DNA of 53,511 nt, taken from positions 1 to 53,511 of the forward strand of contig JBLHOS010000009.1 of assembly GCA_047623825.1 (NCBI GenBank), read 5' to 3'. The notes beneath the pieces were generated by a model, which searched no databases, was not told the origin of the DNA, and saw only the letters and a list, made by a program, of their open reading frames with translations. Positions 1 to 8,082 of this stretch are shown one piece after another (within the stretch, counting starts at the first letter, position 1; every line of letters begins with the position of its first letter). The DNA is from JBLHOS01 sp047623825 (GTDB taxonomy: Bacteria > Pseudomonadota > Alphaproteobacteria > Rhodobacterales > Rhodobacteraceae). The translations under genes and the position numbers were made by a program.

Positions 1-1
1 G

Positions 2-76
2 GGCTCCGCGCACGACGCGCTTGCCCAAACTGACCACGAAGAATATGAAATCCAAACCCGCAAACTCTCGTTATGA
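2..76 (+). CDS. C-terminal end of an unidentified protein (5' end outside window)
   Basis: An open frame enters the window at its left edge and gives 24 residues ending in RKLSL before a TGA at 74-76. The tail is charged (DHEEYEIQTRK) and too short to assign to a family. What supports it as a real gene end is the overlap with the next gene: its TGA shares the ATGA tetranucleotide with the ATG at 73, the usual sign of translational coupling in an operon. No function can be given. Confidence 0.5.
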   Translation, partial: GSAHDALAQTDHEEYEIQTRKLSL

Positions 77-471
77 ATGAGGGAGCCTCGGGGGCAGGTC
101 AAGGGCTTGTGCCAATAGTTGTTGGCATTTCGGTCTGGCTTTGGAACGTGGAGCGAACCGAGTTCCAAACCACTGCAACCATGACGCAGATTGCCATCGG
201 CGTTTTGACCCGCGAACCTGCGGAAAGTGGGTCCAACGCACTACGAGAATGGGCAATTAATGTCCTTCGAAACTCCTCAAACCCACCCGAACTATCAGAG
301 GCAGCGGCCATGCAACTAAGTGGCGAGCGTATTTGGCGGCCCGCCATTTCTCAATACGGCTTTTTTGCGCCCAACTATCAAGCACTCGACGTTGAAGAGA
401 CGAATAGAATGGTTGAGGAACTCCAGCGCAGACTGAATGACTTAAGCGCCCCCTTTCCATCCGACGAATAA
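73..471 (+). CDS. small membrane-anchored protein of unknown function
   Basis: This 132-residue protein has one hydrophobic stretch near the N-terminus (about residues 12-24, LVPIVVGISVWLW), consistent with a single membrane anchor, followed by a soluble, helix-rich, polar domain. I do not recognise the family. The start codon overlaps the stop of the upstream gene (ATGA), so the two are probably co-translated. Just after its stop the sequence turns into insertion-sequence debris, so this gene marks the edge of an older operon that continues to the left of the window. It could be an accessory subunit of whatever the upstream gene encodes. Confidence 0.55.
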   Translation: MNEGASGAGQGLVPIVVGISVWLWNVERTEFQTTATMTQIAIGVLTREPAESGSNALREWAINVLRNSSNPPELSEAAAMQLSGERIWRPAISQYGFFAPNYQALDVEETNRMVEELQRRLNDLSAPFPSDE

Positions 472-520
472 TACTTGCGCCCCTCTCGGGACATTGCTGC
501 GCAATACCCTGCCGGGCAAT

Positions 521-589
521 GGTGGCCCGTTTGATATCTCTGACGAGCTTCTCACCAGGGCTTTTGCGGGGTCCAGTTGTTTGTCTCAT
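521..589 (-). mobile_element. 5' scrap of an IS3-family orfA transposase gene
   Basis: From the ATG at 587-589 the minus strand reads MRQTTGPRKSPGEKLV followed by RDIKRAT, which I recognise as the first about 23 residues of the OrfA protein of IS3-family elements common in Rhodobacteraceae. After IKRAT the match is lost, so the helix-turn-helix body is missing. A purine-rich stretch (GAGGAGTGGG) precedes the ATG as a ribosome site. The fragment abuts the truncated 3' end of the CoA-transferase relic at about 634, which suggests that insertion of this element cut that gene. Confidence 0.7.
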
Positions 590-633
590 ATCCCACTCCT
601 CAGTGGTTACGATGAGCCAACAACACTCTCTTA

Positions 634-1566
634 TCAAATAACCCTATTTGGACCCATAAGCGCTGACGTCAGACAATGAAAGCCGGTGCTGACCACGTTG
701 ATGGGGTGATCAAGGCATGGGGTCTCGTTGAAACGAGCGATCAGGCCACGGTCAGCAATCGGCGGATGGGCGAGGATTTGCGGGACTGTCCGGACCGGGC
801 CTGCGGGGATATTTTGGGCGTTGAGCGCCGCCACCCACTGGGTGGCGGATTGGGTGGTGAGGACGCATTCCGGTTCCGCGCGGAGGTTGGGTTTTCGTTG
901 CCATGGGCCTGTGGCTCAACCTCGCCGATTAGGTGGTTGGACACTACCCAGCCCATGGTGGCCAGCGTCGCCTCCAGCATGGACACATCGATAAAGGCCC
1001 CACGGGGGGGGCACAGATGGCCATGGCCGCGGTGAGGCCGCCGAAGGTATCCGACAACGGATAGCCGACGCGAGTGGGTGTTTTACCGTCTCCGGTGATC
1101 GACATGACACCGGACGCGCCGTGGATGATCTGGTCGTATGCGGGGCTGGCGGCCCATGGTCCATCTTGGCCGAAGCTGGAAATGGCGCAGTAGATCAGGG
1201 TTTGGTTATCCGCCTTGAGAAAGGCATAGCCAAGCCCGAGGCAGTCCATCACGCTGGGGCGGAAGTTTTCGACCAACACGTCTGCAGTGGCTACCAAACG
1301 GCGCAGGGCCTCGGCCCCCGCATTATGTTTCAGGTTCAGGGTCAGGCTGAGTTTGCCAGCGTTCTGGGCAAGAACGCTGTTGCCCATGTTCTTGGCGTTT
1401 AACGCCAGCGAGGCCCCCAGATTGCGGGCCAGATCACCGCGTCCTACAACCTCCACCTTGATGACAGATGCGCCAGTTGATGGCATGCCAACGGACCCGC
1501 CTGCACGTTTGTGAGGTCAAGGACCCGCACCCCAGTTAGGGGCGCGGGAACCAGTTCAATCACCAT
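634..1566 (-). pseudogene. broken CaiB/BaiF family CoA-transferase
   Basis: The protein can be followed through several frames. The N-terminus (MVIELVPAPLTGVRVLDLTN) starts at 1566 and shifts frame near 1485. The middle (GASVIKVEVVGRGDLAR to GYPLSDTFGGLTAAMA) runs to a G8 run at 1004-1011, where the frame shifts again. NHLIGEVEPQAHGNENPTSA then follows and jumps, near 865, directly to the C-terminal motif NIPAGPVRTVPQILAHPPIA, so roughly a hundred or more internal residues are deleted. The tail ends in foreign sequence (ALMGPNRVI) next to the IS3 scrap. Intact members (about 390-400 residues) move CoA between acyl groups, as in formyl-CoA or succinyl-CoA:acid transferases. The ATG overlaps the stop of tctA, so it was the last gene of the tct operon, probably activating the imported acid. 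The single-base shifts could be sequencing errors, the internal deletion could not. Confidence 0.85.
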
Positions 1567-3079
1567 CGGCAACGCCAGCTTCGCGCGCGGCCTTCCGGCG
1601 CAGCCGCAACGAGCGCAGGCTTGGCAGCACGACAAGGAACGCAGCCAGCACCAGCAGGCCCAGTGTCATCGGGCGTTCCAGCAGGAAGCCAAAGCCGTGA
1701 TAAAGCTGCATTGCGCGGGAGAAGTTATCCTCCAACATGGTGCCAAGGATGAACCCGATCAGCAGGGGTGCCAGCGGATAATCAGCGAAGCGCAAAATCG
1801 TCGCCACAACGCCGAAGCCCACCAAGATCAGCAACTCGGTTGAGTTATTTTGGCCGATGTAGCTGCCCATCAGTGTGAAGAACAAAATGAATGGGATCAG
1901 GTAGTTGCGCGGGATGGCAAGGATCTTCGCGATGTAAGGGATCAGCGGCAGATTCAGGACCAGAAGTACCAGATTGCCGATATACATCGAGATGATGACC
2001 GCCCAGAACACCTGCGGCTCATCCACCATCAGGCGTGGACCCGGCGTGACGTTCAATGCCAACAGCGCGCCCAGCAAGATTGCCGTGGTGCCGGAGCCGG
2101 GAATACCCAGCGTCAGCAGCGGAACAAACGACCCGGTGCAGGCAGCGTTGTTAGCGGTTTCGGGCGCTGCAATGCCCTTGATGGCGCCTTTCCCGAACTC
2201 TGCCTGTTCTTCCTTGGTGGCGAGGTTGCGTTCCACCGCGTAGCCAAGGAAGGAGGCGATTGTGGCCCCCGCCCCCGGCAATACGCCGATGAAGAAGCCT
2301 TGGATCGATTGGCGACCGATGACCGGGGCAATCGACCACGCCTCAGCTTTTGAAATCCGCAGGCCAGTGATTTTACCACCCGCAGTGTTGACCGCGCGGC
2401 CCGGATTCATCACCAGAAACAGGGCCTCGGGCAAAGCGAACATCGCCATCGCCAGTGTGATGAACGAAAAACCCGATTGCAGGTCGAGGATGCCGAAGGT
2501 GAAGCGCGGCGTGTTGGACAATGCGCCCTCTCCCACCGTGCCCAAGATCAGGCCCAGCAGCGTCATCATCAGCGCCTTGCCGACCTGACCCGTGCCTGCA
2601 AAGGCAGCAATCGCGGACAAGCCTACCACCATCAGCGCGAAATATTCGGCGGAGTGGAACAGCAGCGCCACAGATGACAGGGCGGGGGCGAAGACCATCA
2701 GCAGGATCGTGGCAATGGTGCCGCCCGCAAAGCTGGAGATTGCGGCGACGGTCAGCGCTTTGCCCGCCATGCCCTTTTGGGCCATGGGGTAGCCATCGAA
2801 AGCGGTGGCCACGGTCCCCGCGACCCCCGGCGCGTTCAGCAAGATGGACGATGTGGAACCGCCGAAGATGGCCCCGTAATAGACGCCCGACAGCAAAATC
2901 AGGGCGGAGGTTGGATCGCCGAGGCCAATGGCCACGGGGATCATGATGGCGATGATGGACATCGGACCAAGGCCCGGCAACATCCCGATCAGTGTGCCGA
3001 TCAGGCAGCCCGCGACCACCATCATCAGGTTGAAGGGCGTGACCGCAGTGGCCAGTCCGATCATGATACCTTCAAGCAT
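1556..3079 (-). CDS. tctA: tripartite tricarboxylate transporter, large permease TctA
   Basis: This 507-residue, very hydrophobic protein is the 12-helix large membrane subunit of a TTT-family importer. Family signatures are visible: the N-terminal GTLIGMLPGLGPMSIIAIMIP loop region, YYGAIFGGSTSSILLNAPG, and the second-half counterpart GIPGSGTTAILLGALL. The length matches the family. It lies third in the minus-strand order tctC-tctB-tctA and its stop overlaps the start of the CoA-transferase relic. TctA carries substrate across the inner membrane using an ion gradient after delivery by TctC. Substrates in this family are carboxylates such as citrate, tartrate or aromatic acids; the sequence does not tell which one. 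Confidence 0.96.
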   Translation of the reverse strand: MLEGIMIGLATAVTPFNLMMVVAGCLIGTLIGMLPGLGPMSIIAIMIPVAIGLGDPTSALILLSGVYYGAIFGGSTSSILLNAPGVAGTVATAFDGYPMAQKGMAGKALTVAAISSFAGGTIATILLMVFAPALSSVALLFHSAEYFALMVVGLSAIAAFAGTGQVGKALMMTLLGLILGTVGEGALSNTPRFTFGILDLQSGFSFITLAMAMFALPEALFLVMNPGRAVNTAGGKITGLRISKAEAWSIAPVIGRQSIQGFFIGVLPGAGATIASFLGYAVERNLATKEEQAEFGKGAIKGIAAPETANNAACTGSFVPLLTLGIPGSGTTAILLGALLALNVTPGPRLMVDEPQVFWAVIISMYIGNLVLLVLNLPLIPYIAKILAIPRNYLIPFILFFTLMGSYIGQNNSTELLILVGFGVVATILRFADYPLAPLLIGFILGTMLEDNFSRAMQLYHGFGFLLERPMTLGLLVLAAFLVVLPSLRSLRLRRKAAREAGVADGD

Positions 3080-3091
3080 AGCGCGCGCCCC

Positions 3092-3577
3092 CTAGAAGAA
3101 CGACGGCAGCGGACGAAGGAAGATGCCAAGCACCTCCTGCACCAGATACCAGATGGACCCAGTGGCGATCGCCGCGACGGGAATGAGTATATAGAGCTTA
3201 CGCTCACCCAGAATGACGCCCCCCAGAACGAGGAAGGCGGTGGTAGAGCCGAGGAACCCAAGGGGCCGCAGCATCATCGCGTAAGCGACCATCAGGGCCA
3301 GAAGGCTGAGCGCCTGCCAGATGTGGTAATCGCCCAGCTTGGTGATATCCATCGCGCCCTCTTTGGCGCCGGCCTCATCGACGGGGGTCTTGGTGAACAG
3401 AACCATCAGGCCCACGATCACTCCAGCGATGGCCAGCATCTTGGGGAAGGTCGAGGGCCAGACGGGGTTGCGCTGCAAAATCGGCGGCAACAGCTGATCC
3501 ATAGTGAAGAATGCGGCGTAGCCGTAGGCGCAACAGAGCCCCACGAATGCCAGCGCTATCCAGCGATCGAGCGCCAT
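3092..3577 (-). CDS. tctB: tripartite tricarboxylate transporter, small permease TctB
   Basis: The 161-residue protein has about four predicted membrane helices (around residues 7-25, 42-60, 85-105 and 118-150) and the general layout of TctB, the small and poorly conserved membrane subunit. It sits 12 bp upstream of tctA in the same direction, which is the strongest support for the call. TctB is needed together with TctA for ion-driven uptake. A GC-rich hairpin separates it from tctC upstream, probably setting different levels of binding protein and permease. Confidence 0.93.
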   Translation of the reverse strand: MALDRWIALAFVGLCCAYGYAAFFTMDQLLPPILQRNPVWPSTFPKMLAIAGVIVGLMVLFTKTPVDEAGAKEGAMDITKLGDYHIWQALSLLALMVAYAMMLRPLGFLGSTTAFLVLGGVILGERKLYILIPVAAIATGSIWYLVQEVLGIFLRPLPSFF

Positions 3578-3653
3578 AGTGTCCCCTTCCCTTTTAAGTA
3601 CGCGACCGCGCTTCGCGCTACTTGAGTGCGAACGTGATCTTTTTGACTTGGTG

Positions 3654-3683
3654 GGCTGGCCCCGCGTTAAGTGGGGGCCAGCC
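3654..3683 (-). terminator. hairpin between tctC and tctB (attenuator or mRNA-stabilising)
   Basis: A perfect 10-bp inverted repeat, GGCTGGCCCC and GGGGCCAGCC, encloses a 10-base loop in the 222-bp gap between tctC and tctB. No run of T follows on the minus strand, so it is not a classical intrinsic terminator. Such hairpins after binding-protein genes often protect the upstream mRNA and lower permease expression. A second, imperfect GC-rich repeat lies at about 3596-3622. Confidence 0.5.
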
Positions 3684-3799
3684 GGTTGGTATTTGATCGA
3701 GCTTACAGCCTCTCGGCAGCCCGTCGCGCCATCAACTGCGCGAGAACCCAGCTGACGACTTTCCAGCGAATTTGAGCGCCTGACGGCCCTCAGAACCGC

Positions 3800-4777
3800 T
3801 TACAGGAAGCCCAACTCACGCATCAAATCGCCGATCTGCTGTTCCTGACCATTCAGGAATTCCTCAAACTCGGCGCCAGGCAGGTAGATGTTCACCAGAC
3901 CCATCCGCGACCGGACGGCTTCCCACTCGGGCGTGTCGTACATCGCGGCCAGAGCGGCCTGATAGGTGCCGACCAGCTCGTCCGACATGCCGGGAGCCGC
4001 GAAGAACCCGCGCCAGTTGACGAAATCAGCGGTGATGCCCTGCTCGGCGAAGGTCGGTGCCGCGTCATAGGCCGGAACACGTTCCTGAGCAGTAACGCCG
4101 AGGATGCGGATTTCGCCCTGCTCGGCCAGCGCGATGGCTTCCGAGAAGCCAGTCGACAGTGCGTCGATCTCGCCCGACAGAAGGCCCGCCATGGCTTCGC
4201 CACCGGCGTCATAGCCGATGTAGTTGAACGCAGTCGGATCTTCACCCGCGCCCTGCATCACGATGGCTGCAACCAAGTGGTCCATGCCGCCCGGAACCGA
4301 ACCGCCGCCAATTGCGAAATCAAGCGGAGCTTCGCGATATATCGCAAGCGCCTGTTCCATGTTTTCGATCGGGCTGTCGGCCATCACGACAATCGCCGCA
4401 TAGTCACCAACGGTGCCTGCCACAAGCGTCAGGTCGCGGAAGCTTTGCGCGATCTCGCCGGTCAGTGCGCGAATCACGATGGGGGTCGAGTTGACCATCA
4501 ACACGCCATCGTTGGACGCTGCGTTTTCGATCAGCGACGCGATTGCCACGCCGCCGCCGCCGCCCGACATGTTCTCATACGTGGCGGAGCCTACGATGCC
4601 CGAGTTGGTCAGGGCCTCGCCGGTGCCGCGCGCGGTGCCGTCCCAGCCGCCACCGGCGCCGCCGGGGATCAAGAAGTGAATGCTCTCGAGCATCTGATGG
4701 CCATCGGCCTGTGCTGTACCAGTGAATGCTACCATTGCGGCAGCCGCAGTCATTACGACGCGACGGGTCATTTTCAT
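3800..4777 (-). CDS. tctC: tripartite tricarboxylate transporter, periplasmic binding protein TctC
   Basis: A secreted solute-binding protein of 325 residues (Bug/TctC family). The N-terminus MKMTRRVVMTAAAAMVAFTG ends in a plausible cleavage site after AQA. The family landmark PGGAGGGWDGTAR lies about 40 residues in, in the loop that holds the carboxylate, and the IGGGSVPGGMDH region forms part of the second lobe. I chose the ATG at 4777 over one five codons upstream because GGAGG sits 8 bases before it. It captures the carboxylate in the periplasm for TctAB. It is divergent from tctD, which should control it. Confidence 0.94.
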   Translation of the reverse strand: MKMTRRVVMTAAAAMVAFTGTAQADGHQMLESIHFLIPGGAGGGWDGTARGTGEALTNSGIVGSATYENMSGGGGGVAIASLIENAASNDGVLMVNSTPIVIRALTGEIAQSFRDLTLVAGTVGDYAAIVVMADSPIENMEQALAIYREAPLDFAIGGGSVPGGMDHLVAAIVMQGAGEDPTAFNYIGYDAGGEAMAGLLSGEIDALSTGFSEAIALAEQGEIRILGVTAQERVPAYDAAPTFAEQGITADFVNWRGFFAAPGMSDELVGTYQAALAAMYDTPEWEAVRSRMGLVNIYLPGAEFEEFLNGQEQQIGDLMRELGFL

Positions 4778-4792
4778 GTAGTTTCCTCCCAT

Positions 4793-4857
4793 TTGACAGG
4801 GCGTCCTTTGACACCCATGTTGCTATAGTTGCATGTAAAGCTGACAGAAGCCTGACA
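4793..4857. promoter_or_regulatory. divergent tctC / tctD control region with TGACA direct repeats
   Basis: The 104-bp gap between the two divergent starts holds four copies of TGACA in the same orientation, at 4794-4798, 4809-4813, 4842-4846 and 4853-4857, two of them as TTTGACA and two as CCTGACA or GCTGACA. OmpR-type regulators bind pairs of direct repeats, so these are candidate TctD sites; the TTGACA copies may also double as -35 elements. A TATAGT at 4824-4829 could be a -10 box. Assignment is by pattern only. Confidence 0.4.
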
Positions 4858-4881
4858 CGGATAACGGGAAATAGGGCGCAC

Positions 4882-5541
4882 ATGAGGTTCCTTCTGGTCG
4901 AAGACAATGCTGAACTGGCCGAAGCGGTGGTGCAGCGCTTGGGGTTAGATGGCCATGCTGTCGATCACGCGGCGACGCTGGCAGGGGCCGAGGATTGTCT
5001 GGCAGTGGCGGAATACGATCTCATTTTGCTGGATGTGATGTTGCCTGACGGCGATGGGCGCGATTTTCTGGCGCGCTCGCGCGATAAGATCACGACGCCG
5101 GTGATTGTGCTGACGGCGCGCAGCCAGATCAGTGACCGAGTAGGCGCGTTGGATCAGGGTGCGGACGATTACATCACTAAGCCGTTTGATTTCAGCGAGT
5201 TGGAGGCAAGGTGCCGCGCCGTTTTGCGCCGCCGTGGCGGCGCGGCGAAGAACGAGATCACCTTGGGTGATGCCGTGTTCGATCCTACCGCGGGCACATT
5301 GCGGCGCGGCGATGAGGTTCTGGACCTGCGCAACCGAGAATTGCGCTTGCTGGAGATCTTCACCCGCAATCCTGGCCAGATCCTGTCGAAATCGCATTTG
5401 CTGGACCGGCTGTTCAGCGCCGATGCAGATGTGACCGAGAACGCGATCGAGGTCTATGTGGGCCGCCTGAGGCGCAAGTTGGACGGGGCTGGCGTGCGGA
5501 TCGAAACGGTGCGTGGTGTAGGCTACAGGATGACTGAGTAA
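4882..5541 (+). CDS. tctD: OmpR-family response regulator TctD
   Basis: A 219-residue two-domain response regulator. The receiver domain (about 1-115) begins MRFLLVEDNAELAEA, with phospho-acceptor Asp51 in LILLDVMLPDGDGR and the conserved Lys in DDYITKPFD. The C-terminal winged-helix domain (about 125-219) has NRELRLLEIFTRNPGQ and the recognition-helix region ENAIEVYVGRLRRKL. The ATG at 4882 matches the canonical N-terminus; longer readings upstream run into the promoter region. It is followed 2 bp later by its sensor kinase and lies divergent from tctCBA, the arrangement in which TctD activates transporter synthesis in response to the imported acid. Confidence 0.95.
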   Translation: MRFLLVEDNAELAEAVVQRLGLDGHAVDHAATLAGAEDCLAVAEYDLILLDVMLPDGDGRDFLARSRDKITTPVIVLTARSQISDRVGALDQGADDYITKPFDFSELEARCRAVLRRRGGAAKNEITLGDAVFDPTAGTLRRGDEVLDLRNRELRLLEIFTRNPGQILSKSHLLDRLFSADADVTENAIEVYVGRLRRKLDGAGVRIETVRGVGYRMTE

Positions 5542-5543
5542 GC

Positions 5544-6908
5544 GTGCGCACGTCATGGTCTATCGGGCGAAGGCTGACGCTGATTCTGGCGACGATCGTG
5601 GCTGTTTTGGCACTGATCAGCTGGGCCATGGTCACCAGTTTCGCGCGCGAGGCTGCGGGCCGGACGCAGGATAATATCCTTGCGGCTTCAGCCACCTCCA
5701 TTGCCGAAACGCTGCGGTCCGAGGGCGGGGAAATCCGGTTGGATCTTCCCTATGCCGCGTTTTCCATGCTGGGTGCAATCAGCGACGATCGGGTGTTTTA
5801 CCGCGTTACTGCGGGCGCCGAGGTCTTGACCGGCTATGCCGATCTGGACGGTCCTGATGTGACCCCCGGCGAAGTTGGCTTTGCCACCCTGCCCTACCGC
5901 AACACCTCTGTGCGCGCGGTCAGTGTGATGCGCGTGGTCGTCAGCGCGGGGCAAGCGGTGCCGATCACGGTGACAGTGGCGCAGACGCGCGACGGGGTGC
6001 AGGGCATCGCGGCAGGTTTGTCGCGGCAAGCGGGGTTGTTGTCGGTGATGGTATTCGGGCTGGCGGTGGGTTTGTCGGCGTTTGCGGTGCGCGCCTCACT
6101 GCGGCCGCTCAACACCATGGCGCAGCACTTGGCCACGCGGGGGCCGTCGGATTTGCGGCCCCTGCGCCGCCGGGGGCCACCCGAATTGATGCCGCTGGTG
6201 GAGGCGTTGAACCGGTTAATGGAGCGGTTGGGTGGCTCGATCAGACGATCGGAGGATTTCATCACCGAAGCCGCGCACCGGGTGCGAACACCCTTGGCCG
6301 TCGTGCGCACCCAGGCGGAGATTGCGTTGCATTCGGTGGAGGCAGAAGGGTCCAAGCAGACGTTGCGCAGGGTGATCCGGGCGGTGGATGACGCCTCGCG
6401 TTCGGCCGGTCAGTTGCTGGATCACGCGATGGTGGCGTTCCGGGCCGATGATCTGGAACGCGCGTGGGTAGATTTGCCGATGCTTGCCGGCGGCGTGGCC
6501 GAGGCGCTGCGACCCACGGCCGAGATGAAGGACATCGATATCGCGCTGGACCTGTCCCCAGCGGCGGCGATGGGGGACGCGATCTTGCTGCAAAACGCAC
6601 TGCGCAATGTGTTGGACAATGCGATCAAATATTCGCCCGCTGAAACCGTGGTGCGGGTGTCTGTTACGAACGTTGGCGGCAAGGCAAGGATTGCAGTCAG
6701 CGACGAGGGGCCGGGGTTTGGCGAGGGCTCGGCCATGCATCTCACGGAGCGGTTTCGCAGGGGCAAGGCGGTGCAGGGCATTGTCGGATCGGGTCTTGGG
6801 CTGACCATCGCGAAGGAGGCGGTGGGCGCCCATGGCGGGCGGCTAGAATTGGGTGCAGCCGAGGAGGGGGGAGGCGCGTGCGTGGTTTTGATATTACCGG
6901 CGGTTTGA
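5544..6908 (+). CDS. tctE: sensor histidine kinase TctE
   Basis: A 454-residue inner-membrane kinase with a GTG start two bases after the tctD stop. Membrane helices lie at about residues 11-33 and 165-183 and enclose a periplasmic sensor region of about 130 residues, followed by a HAMP-like linker. The phosphorylated His is His245 in TEAAHRVRTPLAVV. The ATP-binding domain shows the N box NALRNVLDNAIKYSP, the G1 box VSDEGPGFGEG and GSGLGLTIAKEAVGAHGG. It should sense a carboxylate directly or through a binding protein and phosphorylate TctD. The next gene starts inside its 3' end and encodes a binding protein that could assist sensing. Confidence 0.95.
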   Translation: MRTSWSIGRRLTLILATIVAVLALISWAMVTSFAREAAGRTQDNILAASATSIAETLRSEGGEIRLDLPYAAFSMLGAISDDRVFYRVTAGAEVLTGYADLDGPDVTPGEVGFATLPYRNTSVRAVSVMRVVVSAGQAVPITVTVAQTRDGVQGIAAGLSRQAGLLSVMVFGLAVGLSAFAVRASLRPLNTMAQHLATRGPSDLRPLRRRGPPELMPLVEALNRLMERLGGSIRRSEDFITEAAHRVRTPLAVVRTQAEIALHSVEAEGSKQTLRRVIRAVDDASRSAGQLLDHAMVAFRADDLERAWVDLPMLAGGVAEALRPTAEMKDIDIALDLSPAAAMGDAILLQNALRNVLDNAIKYSPAETVVRVSVTNVGGKARIAVSDEGPGFGEGSAMHLTERFRRGKAVQGIVGSGLGLTIAKEAVGAHGGRLELGAAEEGGGACVVLILPAV

Positions 6909-8005
6909 GGCTGCGTGGACGGACGATAAAGCTCGCAGTTCGCACGCTCTGCGTGCGGGTTTTCGCTGTGCGCACGCTCTGCGTGCGAGGCCTCGCCGTT
7001 TGCACACTCTGCGTTTTGGGCCTCGCTGCCCCGGCGGCTGCACAGGGCTATGATATTGAGGAGCAGCGGGTATATCCGGGCAGCGGCGAGGCCGTGCTGC
7101 GGGTGATTTCGACCGCTGATCTGGACGTCTTCGAGCCGTTCTTGCTGCGCTTCCAAGAGGCGCACCCCGAAGTGGGGATCGATTACATTACGGCCTCATC
7201 GGCTGAGTTGAACCGTGCGATCCGGGGCGGCGCAGTGTTCGATCTGGCGTTGTCCTCGGCGATGGATTTGCAATTCACCCTGACCAATGACGGGTTCGCA
7301 CAAAGCTACCGAAGTGCTGTAACCGACAGTTTGCCGGACTGGGCGCGCTGGCGCGATCAACTGTTCGCCTTCACCGCGGAACCTGCGGTGATTGTGGTGA
7401 ACCGCAGCGCATTTGATGGCCTGCCCCCGCCCCGCACACGGGCCGAACTGGTGACGCTGCTGCGCGACAACCCAGAGCGGTTTGCGGGTCGGTTGGGGAC
7501 GTATGACCTGCGCGAAAGTGGCCTCGGGTATCTGTTCGCGACGCAAGAGGCGCGGTCGTCGGATGCGTATTGGCGGCTGACGGAAGTGATGGGGCGACTC
7601 GACGCGCGGCTCTATTGCTGCTCTGCGCAGATGATCGACGATGTGGCCTCTGGCGAACTGGCGTTGGCGTATAATGTGTTGGGATCTTATGCCGAACAGC
7701 GGTTGGGGCGCGAAGACGGGTTGGCAATTTGGGTGTTGGAGGATTTCGCCAACGTGATGCTGCGCACGGTGTTGATCCCCGCCACAGCGGTGGAGGTGGG
7801 CGCGGCAGGGTTGATGTTGGACGCGCTGCTGCGCGAGGGGCTTGGTGAGGGGGCGGAGCCGGTGTTGCCACCGCTTCAAACCCGCGGAGAGGCCGATGCC
7901 TCACCGTTTGGGCCGATCCGGTTGGGACCTGCATTGATGGTGTATCTGGATCGACTGAACCGCGAGAGTTTCTTGGCGGCTTGGGATGCGGCGATGGAAC
8001 AGTAG
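6878..8005 (+). CDS. periplasmic substrate-binding protein linked to tctDE
   Basis: A 375-residue secreted binding protein resembling the iron(III)/AfuA-type class (STADLDVFEPFLLRFQEAHPEVGIDY, later FDLALSSAMDLQ and YNVLGSYAEQR). It starts with GTG at 6878 inside tctE, after a strong GAGGAGGGGGGAGG ribosome site, so it is coupled to the kinase. The leader is unusual: about 45 residues containing three tandem ten-residue units (LAVRTLCVRV, FAVRTLCVRG, LAVCTLCVLG) before a cleavage site near APAAA. There is no ABC permease or ATPase beside it, so it more likely helps TctE sense a ligand than acts in transport. An alternative is an orphan metal-binding protein. Confidence 0.85.
   Translation: MRGFDITGGLRLRGRTIKLAVRTLCVRVFAVRTLCVRGLAVCTLCVLGLAAPAAAQGYDIEEQRVYPGSGEAVLRVISTADLDVFEPFLLRFQEAHPEVGIDYITASSAELNRAIRGGAVFDLALSSAMDLQFTLTNDGFAQSYRSAVTDSLPDWARWRDQLFAFTAEPAVIVVNRSAFDGLPPPRTRAELVTLLRDNPERFAGRLGTYDLRESGLGYLFATQEARSSDAYWRLTEVMGRLDARLYCCSAQMIDDVASGELALAYNVLGSYAEQRLGREDGLAIWVLEDFANVMLRTVLIPATAVEVGAAGLMLDALLREGLGEGAEPVLPPLQTRGEADASPFGPIRLGPALMVYLDRLNRESFLAAWDAAMEQ
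6931..7020 (+). repeat. three 30-bp tandem repeats coding the signal peptide
   Basis: Three 30-bp units follow each other with no gap; the shared part is CGCACGCTCTGCGTGCG in units 1 and 2 (6941-6957 and 6971-6987) and the diverged TGCACACTCTGCGTTTT in unit 3 (7001-7017). The shared part is itself an inverted repeat (CGCACGC, TCT, GCGTGCG), so each unit could fold into a hairpin. The unit length is a multiple of three, so copies add ten residues each to the signal peptide without breaking the frame. Confidence 0.85.
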
Positions 8006-8082
8006 CCGTGTCTTTTCGGAAAATGCGCCGCGGCGACGCAGCAGATGCCGCCGTGGCTTGGGTGACGCGGATGAACAGCCCA

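Noticed and set aside
944..1486. 180-residue frame as a stand-alone small CoA-transferase
   Set aside because: It begins and ends at frame breaks of one larger decayed gene whose other parts are found on both sides, so it is not an independent protein.
2777..3625. 282-residue open frame on the plus strand
   Set aside because: It is antisense to tctA and tctB, rich in His, Asp, Gln and Arg as expected for a shadow frame of hydrophobic codons, and lacks any family resemblance.
6941..7017. CRISPR-like array
   Set aside because: The units are contiguous with no unique spacers and are in-frame coding repeats of a leader peptide.
6422..7165. 247-residue minus-strand frame with repeated NPHAERAN-like units
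   Set aside because: The repeat is just the complement of the 30-bp signal-peptide repeats of the plus-strand gene; no ribosome site or family match.
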